From positions 1 to 10,372 of the forward strand of contig DADA01000051.1 of NCBI GenBank assembly GCA_002494895.1: a stretch of DNA of 10,372 bases, read 5' to 3'. The position numbers and the translations under genes are program-made. Positions 6,424 to 10,372 of this stretch are shown piece by piece. The DNA comes from Nitrososphaera sp. UBA210. GTDB lineage: Archaea; Thermoproteota; Nitrososphaeria; Nitrososphaerales; Nitrososphaeraceae. The notes beneath the pieces are model-generated. The model saw only the letters and a program-made list of their open reading frames with translations. It was not told the origin of the DNA and searched no databases. The stretch's first letter is position 1, and the number at the start of each line of letters is the position of its first letter.

Positions 6424-6441
6424 ATCTGATCAGATATAAAG
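6424..6441 (+). promoter_or_regulatory. perfect palindrome abutting a TATA-like sequence
   Basis: ATCTGATCAGAT (6424-6435) is a perfect 12-bp palindrome that runs directly into ATATAAAG (6434-6441). It is about 100 bases upstream of the winged-helix gene at 6535. It could be an autoregulatory site or a second, upstream promoter. The rest of 6321-6499 shows no supported gene. Confidence 0.3.
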
Positions 6442-6499
6442 TCATAAAGACTGCTGGCAAAAAAATTTCAGGAAGCGACGTGCTAGGATCGCATTACTC

Positions 6500-6507
6500 T
6501 TTTATAG
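6500..6507 (+). promoter_or_regulatory. TATA box for the winged-helix regulator
   Basis: TTTTATAG lies about 30 bases before the ATG at 6535. This predicts a start of transcription at or a few bases before the start codon. No Shine-Dalgarno is present. Confidence 0.55.
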
Positions 6508-6534
6508 TGGCTAGCTGTCGTCAATGTCGGTGGG

Positions 6535-6804
6535 ATGTTGGGGAAAGTCGATACTGCAGCTTTGATTTTAGAGCTGACTGCGGACGGCGCGTCAAAGCAA
6601 TACTTGAAGAACAGGATGGATCTTTCTGCTGACGAGCTTGAAGACTATCTCACCATGCTCGGATCAAAGAATTTAGTTCGCATATTGAAAGCCAGAGGCG
6701 CCGAGAACGCAGCTGTGACCATAAAGATCACAAAAAGGGGAATTCAGTTCCTGAACCTTTACCGTTCGATTACGGCAAAGTATCTAACAATGCCGGCAAA
6801 GTAA
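6535..6804 (+). CDS. small winged helix-turn-helix transcriptional regulator
   Basis: An 89-residue DNA-binding protein. The layout is a first helix (DTAALILELTADG), a helix-turn-helix (KQYLKNRMDLSADELEDYLTML), then a wing and end helix (LVRILKARG...TIKITKRGIQFLNLYRSI). The ITKRGIQFLxLY ending is characteristic of the archaeal one-domain ArnR1-like/HTH_45 wHTH family, and 80-95 residues is a normal length. It probably binds DNA as a dimer. It is alone under its own TATA box, and the palindrome at 6424-6435 could be its own operator. The target genes cannot be told from sequence; the surface-protein promoters with inverted repeats nearby are untested candidates. The ATG at 6535 is chosen because the earlier ATG at 6524 is in another frame that soon stops. 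Confidence 0.88.
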   Translation: MLGKVDTAALILELTADGASKQYLKNRMDLSADELEDYLTMLGSKNLVRILKARGAENAAVTIKITKRGIQFLNLYRSITAKYLTMPAK

Positions 6805-6847
6805 CAACGATTTCGCTCCACGATTCGGTATTCATCCGTGATTCATG

Positions 6848-6856
6848 TTTAAGAAT
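6848..6856 (+). promoter_or_regulatory. TATA-like box for the SRPBCC protein gene
   Basis: TTTAAGAAT is centred about 29 bases before the ATG at 6881, consistent with a leaderless transcript. It lies within the longer frame that starts at ATG 6845, which argues for the later start. Confidence 0.45.
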
Positions 6857-6880
6857 AACTACCTTACTCTGGTTGTCTGT

Positions 6881-7315
6881 ATGGTAAGAGTAGAAAAATC
6901 AAAGACAGTGAATGCACCGCAGGAAAAGATATTCGCGCTCATCACCGATTTTGAAAAACTGCCAGCCAGGTTCCCGAACAGGTACCGCTCGCTCAAGGTT
7001 TTGCAGCGGTCTGGTAACACTGTGACTGTCGAGGAAGATGTTACCGCTGCCGGCAGGCAGATCCATCAGGTCACCAGGCATCTGCTCGAGCCAAATCGTC
7101 AGCTCAGAAGCGAAGTAATTGAGGGCGATACAAAGGGCACTTTGGTGATGATAACTCTGGAACCAGAGTCTTCAGAAAGGACAAAAGTGTCGGTGGATGC
7201 GGATCTAAAGCTGGGCAAAATGGGATCCATGCTCGGGATACTTGCCAAGGGCAAGATAAAGGACGGACTGGAACGCATGATTGACGAATTCGAGAACAAG
7301 GTGAACTCTGGCTAA
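6881..7315 (+). CDS. SRPBCC/START-like domain protein (polyketide cyclase/dehydrase family)
   Basis: A 144-residue cytoplasmic protein filling one helix-grip fold. It opens VEKSKTVNAPQEKIFALITDFEKLPARFPNRY, the standard first strand and helix of the SRPBCC/polyketide-cyclase family, then NTVTVEEDVTAAG, RQIHQVTRHLLEPNRQLRSEVIEG, GTLVMITLEPESSERTKVSVDADL, and a long closing helix (ILAKGKIKDGLERMIDEFENKV). Members bind hydrophobic ligands in a deep cavity; some act in lipid or quinone handling, and the ligand here is unknown. The frame is open from ATG 6845, but those 12 residues (MFKNNYLTLVVC) precede the fold and cover the TATA-like box, so ATG 6881 is preferred. It faces the convergent small gene ending at 7340, with 24 bases between the stops. 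Confidence 0.85.
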   Translation: MVRVEKSKTVNAPQEKIFALITDFEKLPARFPNRYRSLKVLQRSGNTVTVEEDVTAAGRQIHQVTRHLLEPNRQLRSEVIEGDTKGTLVMITLEPESSERTKVSVDADLKLGKMGSMLGILAKGKIKDGLERMIDEFENKVNSG

Positions 7316-7339
7316 GCGCGAGCGAGGATTAGATCGTTA

Positions 7340-7504
7340 TCAAGACTTGATCCGCCCCTCATTGCGGAGCTCGGACAGGATCCTCATCAAAGTGTCATAG
7401 TCGACATCGACGTTGTTTAGGATGGCGGAATTATCTATGCTGCCGAACTTTTTGATGAATTTTTCCACGACCACTTTCTTTTTCTGATATTTTCTGTCGT
7501 GCAC
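7340..7504 (-). CDS. 54-residue HTH-like small protein, GTG start
   Basis: A short gene that is easily missed because of its length and GTG start. It reads VHDRKYQKKKVVVEKFIKKFGSI as a basic N-terminal helix, then DNSAILNNVDVDYDTLMRIL and SELRNEGRIKS to a TGA at 7340-7342. The helix, helix, recognition-helix plan ending in 'L-x-E-L-x-x-x-G-R-I' is that of the first half of a winged helix, without the wing. Support for real expression: TTTTATA on the minus strand (complement of 7526-7532) lies about 25 bases before the GTG, and the protein has sensible amphipathic helices. No Shine-Dalgarno is visible, as expected for a leaderless start. It diverges from the amidohydrolase at 7583. It may be a small regulator or a partner of a full wHTH protein. 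I do not recognise a named family. Confidence 0.6.
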   Translation of the reverse strand: MHDRKYQKKKVVVEKFIKKFGSIDNSAILNNVDVDYDTLMRILSELRNEGRIKS

Positions 7505-7525
7505 GAAGGTACTAGTTAGAGTCGG

Positions 7526-7532
7526 TATAAAA
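7526..7532 (-). promoter_or_regulatory. TATA box for the small minus-strand gene (divergent promoter, left half)
   Basis: The minus strand TTTTATA is placed about 25 bases before the GTG at 7504. Together with the plus-strand box at 7553-7560 it forms a compact divergent promoter. The near-palindrome CCGATCTCGG (7538-7547) sits between the two boxes. Confidence 0.5.
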
Positions 7533-7552
7533 CGCTCCCGATCTCGGTCAGG

Positions 7553-7560
7553 TTTTTATA
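7553..7560 (+). promoter_or_regulatory. TATA box for the isochorismatase-like gene (divergent promoter, right half)
   Basis: TTTTTATA is about 26 bases before the ATG at 7583, fitting a leaderless transcript. No Shine-Dalgarno precedes the start. Confidence 0.6.
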
Positions 7561-7582
7561 ATTCCAACCGAGCTAATACAAC

Positions 7583-8239
7583 ATGAATCTCAAGGGCCAT
7601 GACATCCATCCCGCGCTCGTGGTAATAGATGTGCAGAACGGCTTTGTCAGCAGGGGAGGTTCTTATGACACTCTTGGAATGGGCGTCGCTCACTATCAAA
7701 AGGTTGTGCCTGACATATCGCGTCTGATCGAGCTGTGCAGAGACGCGGGCCTTCCGATATTTTACACGCAGGCCGTCAGGGAGAAATCTGGCATCGATCT
7801 CTTGACGAGAACCCACAATATTCTCCCAAAGTCCAGAGAGGAAAGGATAAGAATGAAACCCATTTGCATTAGGGGGACCTGGGACGCAGACATTGTGGAC
7901 GAAGTCAAGCCTGCTCCAGAAGACCACATAGTTGTAAAAAGACGGGATTCGGCGTTCCAGGATACAGAGTTGGGCGTCTGGTTGAAAAGCCTTGGAGTGG
8001 ACACCCTGATTTTCTGTGGAATAGACACGTCAATATGCGTGGAAGCATCACTGAGGGAGGCCTTTAACAAGGGGTACGACGTGATTCTTATTTCTGACGC
8101 AACGGCGTCGGGAAGCCCCAAGCACTTTGAATCCACGCTAGAAATCGTCAGGGACTACTATGGCCTGGTGATGGATACCGCGAGTTTTTCCACCTTCCTG
8201 CCACAAGGGGCCAAAAGCGCGCTTCAGAAAGCAGATTAG
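7583..8239 (+). CDS. isochorismatase-fold cysteine hydrolase (probable amidohydrolase, RutB-like)
   Basis: A 218-residue cytoplasmic enzyme. The catalytic triad of the isochorismatase/nicotinamidase superfamily is complete: D16 in ALVVIDVQNGF, K119 in VVKRRDSAF, and C152 in GIDTSICVEASLREAF. The segment KRRDSAFQDTELGVWLKSLGV followed by LISDATASGSP resembles ureidoacrylate or biuret amidohydrolases and N-carbamoylsarcosine amidases more than true isochorismatases or nicotinamidases; the metal-site histidines of nicotinamidase are not evident. It probably cleaves an amide or carbamoyl bond and releases ammonia or a carbamate, which would suit a nitrogen-metabolising archaeon, but the substrate is not determinable here. 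It is monocistronic or cotranscribed with the HAD gene 97 bases downstream. Confidence 0.88.
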   Translation: MNLKGHDIHPALVVIDVQNGFVSRGGSYDTLGMGVAHYQKVVPDISRLIELCRDAGLPIFYTQAVREKSGIDLLTRTHNILPKSREERIRMKPICIRGTWDADIVDEVKPAPEDHIVVKRRDSAFQDTELGVWLKSLGVDTLIFCGIDTSICVEASLREAFNKGYDVILISDATASGSPKHFESTLEIVRDYYGLVMDTASFSTFLPQGAKSALQKAD

Positions 8240-8336
8240 CAGATCCAGACCTTAGCAGCGAATTGCCGACAGATCGCTCTGATACCAGCCGATCTTATCG
8301 CAAACGTTCTAAGGAAGCCTTCTCTAAAGCTCGATC

Positions 8337-8990
8337 ATGAATGCGACTGCGGGGCTTGCAGCTTTTGACATGGATGGCACGCTGATTCAGGGCCGCCTGG
8401 TGTTCGCCCTAGCAGGCACATTCGGGCTCACGGAAAAAGTAAAGTCGATTCAATCAGGCAGCTTGCAGGCACACGAACAGACAAGATCCATAGCCGCACT
8501 TTTCGCCGGGCTGGGCGAGAAGGACATCGAGAACGCGATTGGGTCAATACCGCTCACCAGGAACTGTGAACAGACGATCGCGCAACTCAGAGAGCGAAAC
8601 TACAAGATCGGAATAATAAGTGACAGCTATACGGCAGCGGCTGGACTTGTCGCTGATCGCCTAGGACTGGATTTCGTAGCAGCAAACGAGCTTGAAATCA
8701 TTGGAGGCAAGGTCACGGGGAAGGTCAGGATGCCCCTTGGATGGGACAGGATCGGATGCTTCTGCAAGATCTCTGTCTGCAAGCGATATCACCTGGAAAA
8801 GTTTGCGCGCAAGTTCACAGTTCCCATGGAAAGGACAGTTGCAGTCGGCGACACCAAATCAGACATCTGCATGATAAAAAGCGCGGCTATTGGCGTTGCG
8901 TTCATGCCCAAGGACGAGCAAATAGCGAGGGCGACCGATAAAGTCGTTCATGAGCCTGATCTCATGAAAGTGTTGGCATTTGTCGAATGA
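8337..8990 (+). CDS. HAD-family phosphatase, phosphoserine phosphatase (SerB)-like
   Basis: A 217-residue haloacid-dehalogenase phosphohydrolase. Motif I is FDMDGT with nucleophile D11 and acid/base D13; motif II is ISDS (S95); motif III is probably K149; motif IV is GDTKSD (D172, D176). Between motif I and II there is an all-helical cap of about 60 residues, as in class C1 enzymes such as SerB. It probably dephosphorylates a small metabolite; phosphoserine is plausible but the cap is not diagnostic. The segment 140-151 (GCFCKISVCKRY) puts three cysteines (C141, C143, C148) next to the catalytic lysine, which is odd for the family. ATG 8337 is chosen because motif I follows 10 residues later, the usual distance. 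No clear Shine-Dalgarno is present, and a TATA box is not obvious. The asparagine synthetase gene follows after 99 bases. Confidence 0.87.
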   Translation: MNATAGLAAFDMDGTLIQGRLVFALAGTFGLTEKVKSIQSGSLQAHEQTRSIAALFAGLGEKDIENAIGSIPLTRNCEQTIAQLRERNYKIGIISDSYTAAAGLVADRLGLDFVAANELEIIGGKVTGKVRMPLGWDRIGCFCKISVCKRYHLEKFARKFTVPMERTVAVGDTKSDICMIKSAAIGVAFMPKDEQIARATDKVVHEPDLMKVLAFVE

Positions 8991-8993
8991 ATC

Positions 8994-9001
8994 CTTTTAA
9001 G
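8994..9001 (+). promoter_or_regulatory. possible TATA-like element before the asparagine synthetase gene
   Basis: TTTTAAGG just after the phosphatase stop would start transcription near 9024 and leave a leader of about 65 bases before GTG 9090. No better box lies 26 bases before the GTG. A GGTGGAGGT stretch at 9050-9058 is too far away to be its ribosome-binding site. Weak evidence. Confidence 0.25.
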
Positions 9002-9089
9002 GCATGAGTGCGATATAGCTCACACTGAAGTCGAATTCTCCCCGTATTTGGTGGAGGTCTTTCGGCTTTCGAAATTTGGTAAAAGAATC

Positions 9090-10372
9090 GTGTGTGGAAT
9101 AGCAGGCGTACTAAGCAAGAATGGTGAGAACGTCGTGCCCCTCATCGGTGTCATGCTTCGATGCATGGTGAATCGCGGACCCGACGGTGCCGGACTGGTG
9201 GCTGACGGCCAAATCGTAAAGTCAAGTTCGGTAAACGCATTGCAGTCTGATCTCGAAAGAGTAACTGGCAGCAGCGCGCTAGGTCACAATAGACTGGCAA
9301 TAGTCGGCGGCACCTGTGGAGCTCAGCCTTTTGAGAGTTGCGACGGTAGGTTCATCCTTGAACATAACGGCGAGATATACAATTACAAGAAAATCAGGCA
9401 GAGACTGGAAAGGCGTCATAGATTCAGCACCATGACTGATAGTGAAGTAATTGTCCACCTGCTCGAGGAACACGCGCGTACCAGCAGCCTCCTTGGTGCA
9501 ATAAGGCGGACGGTAGCCGAACTCGATGGAGTCTATGCCCTTGCGATCAGAGACGCAAGAACAGGGCAGGTCGCCTTAGTAAGGGATAGGATCGGAGTCA
9601 GGCAGATTTACTACGCAGAGAATGCTAGCTATGTTGCGTTTGCTTCCGAGCGCAAGGCGTTGTGGCGGATTGGGATGTCAGAGCCTACTCGAAGAATAAT
9701 GCCAGGCAGCGCAATCATGATGTCGCCCGAAGGCAGGCTGCAGAGCTTTGAGGTGGCTGATCCTATACCTCAGAAAACAAGGATAGCTCACAAAACAATG
9801 GCTTCTGCCATCGATGCATATGCCAAAGCATTGCACGAGTCGATGAAAAAGCGATCGCAGGATCTAAATAAAATAGGGATAATTTTTTCCGGCGGCATCG
9901 ACAGCGTGCTCGTCGCGCACATTGCGGCGACGATGGTTCCCGAAGTGCGCTGCTATACCGGCGGCGTAAAGGGTTCCAGTGACATCGCATATGCGCGCCA
10001 GATCGCGGAAAGGCTGAACCTCGACCTGAAGGTATGCGAGTTTAGCCAGGATGAAGTTGAAAGGTTGATCCCCGAGGTAATCAGGGTTATCGAGGACTCT
10101 AACGCAGGCCAGGTTGAAGTGGCTCTTCCGGTGTACGGAGCTGTAAAGCTCGCGCACGAAGAGGGGGTAAAAGTCATGTTCACCGGCCAGGGGGCGGATG
10201 AGCTTTTTGGCGGGTACTCATGGTACGCCAAGGTGGCCGAGAAAGAAGGATACAGGAGACTTCGCCGGCACATGGTGCAGGATCTGTTGCTGCTATACAA
10301 AGAGACGCTGGAACGAGAAGACAAGATAACCATGGCCCACAGCATAGAGCTGCGTGAGCCATTTTTGGACCC
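9090..10372 (+). CDS. asnB: asparagine synthetase, glutamine-hydrolysing (3' end cut by window)
   Basis: Makes asparagine from aspartate, ATP and glutamine. The first codon is GTG immediately before Cys2 (MCGIAGVL); class II glutamine amidotransferases need this cysteine at the mature N-terminus, which fixes the start. The N-terminal domain has RGPDG (29-33), LGHNRLAI, NGEIYN and the TDSEV segment. The C-terminal synthetase domain has the ATP pyrophosphatase loop FSGGIDSVL, GQGADELFGGY, and begins the EPFLD motif at the right edge. 427 codons are visible and the gene continues beyond 10372. The closest alternatives in the family are asparagine synthetase-like amidotransferases in surface-glycan or antibiotic pathways. 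The intact motifs make a real synthetase most likely, but a specialised amidotransferase is not excluded. Confidence 0.93.
   Translation, partial: MCGIAGVLSKNGENVVPLIGVMLRCMVNRGPDGAGLVADGQIVKSSSVNALQSDLERVTGSSALGHNRLAIVGGTCGAQPFESCDGRFILEHNGEIYNYKKIRQRLERRHRFSTMTDSEVIVHLLEEHARTSSLLGAIRRTVAELDGVYALAIRDARTGQVALVRDRIGVRQIYYAENASYVAFASERKALWRIGMSEPTRRIMPGSAIMMSPEGRLQSFEVADPIPQKTRIAHKTMASAIDAYAKALHESMKKRSQDLNKIGIIFSGGIDSVLVAHIAATMVPEVRCYTGGVKGSSDIAYARQIAERLNLDLKVCEFSQDEVERLIPEVIRVIEDSNAGQVEVALPVYGAVKLAHEEGVKVMFTGQGADELFGGYSWYAKVAEKEGYRRLRRHMVQDLLLLYKETLEREDKITMAHSIELREPFLD

Noticed and set aside
6408..6690. Open frame containing YKVIKTAGKKISGSDVLG and CRQCRW upstream of and into the winged-helix gene
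   Set aside because: It has no start codon with support, crosses the TATA box of the next gene and overlaps it in another frame. Probably chance.
7583..10372. Amidohydrolase, phosphatase and asparagine synthetase as one biosynthetic operon
   Set aside because: The gaps are near 100 bases each, the first gene has its own promoter and no common pathway is apparent; they are better treated as neighbours.

Overview
The window looks like chromosome from an ammonia-oxidising archaeon of the Nitrososphaera type (Thaumarchaeota/Nitrososphaerota). This is inferred from three things. GC content is moderate. Many genes have a TATA-like box about 26 bases before the start codon and no Shine-Dalgarno sequence, as in leaderless archaeal genes. 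Secreted proteins end in a 'FFVLPES-x-IGA' segment plus one membrane helix, a surface-protein tail I associate with this group. Nothing in the window proves the species. I found no rRNA, tRNA, insertion sequence, CRISPR array or phage gene.

Left part (1-3860, minus strand): a TrkH-type potassium channel subunit with an N-terminal CBS pair, cut by the left edge; a two-gene operon of secreted proteins of unknown function (3085-2432, then 2428-1703) that share a G-H-x-D-E motif; and a third exported protein with the PES tail (3858-3259). Middle (4088-6286, plus strand): a membrane-anchored or secreted sulfatase with an intact formylglycine motif, then a second PES-tailed surface protein whose promoter carries a strong inverted repeat at the expected transcription start. 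With the two-gene operon this makes about 4.5 kb given over to exported proteins and possible glycan processing.

Right part (6535-10372): a small archaeal winged-helix regulator; an SRPBCC/START-like lipid- or ligand-binding protein; a short GTG-started gene on the minus strand (7504-7340) encoding a mini helix-turn-helix-like protein, divergent from an isochorismatase-fold amidohydrolase; a SerB-like HAD phosphatase with an unusual cysteine cluster; and a glutamine-hydrolysing asparagine synthetase cut by the right edge. These look like separately promoted housekeeping and regulatory genes, loosely linked by nitrogen and amino-acid chemistry, rather than one operon.

The points most worth following are the shared PES tail on two different ectodomains beside a sulfatase, the inverted repeats placed on two surface-protein promoters, the overlooked 54-residue gene with its divergent promoter, and the matching motif in the two operon proteins.
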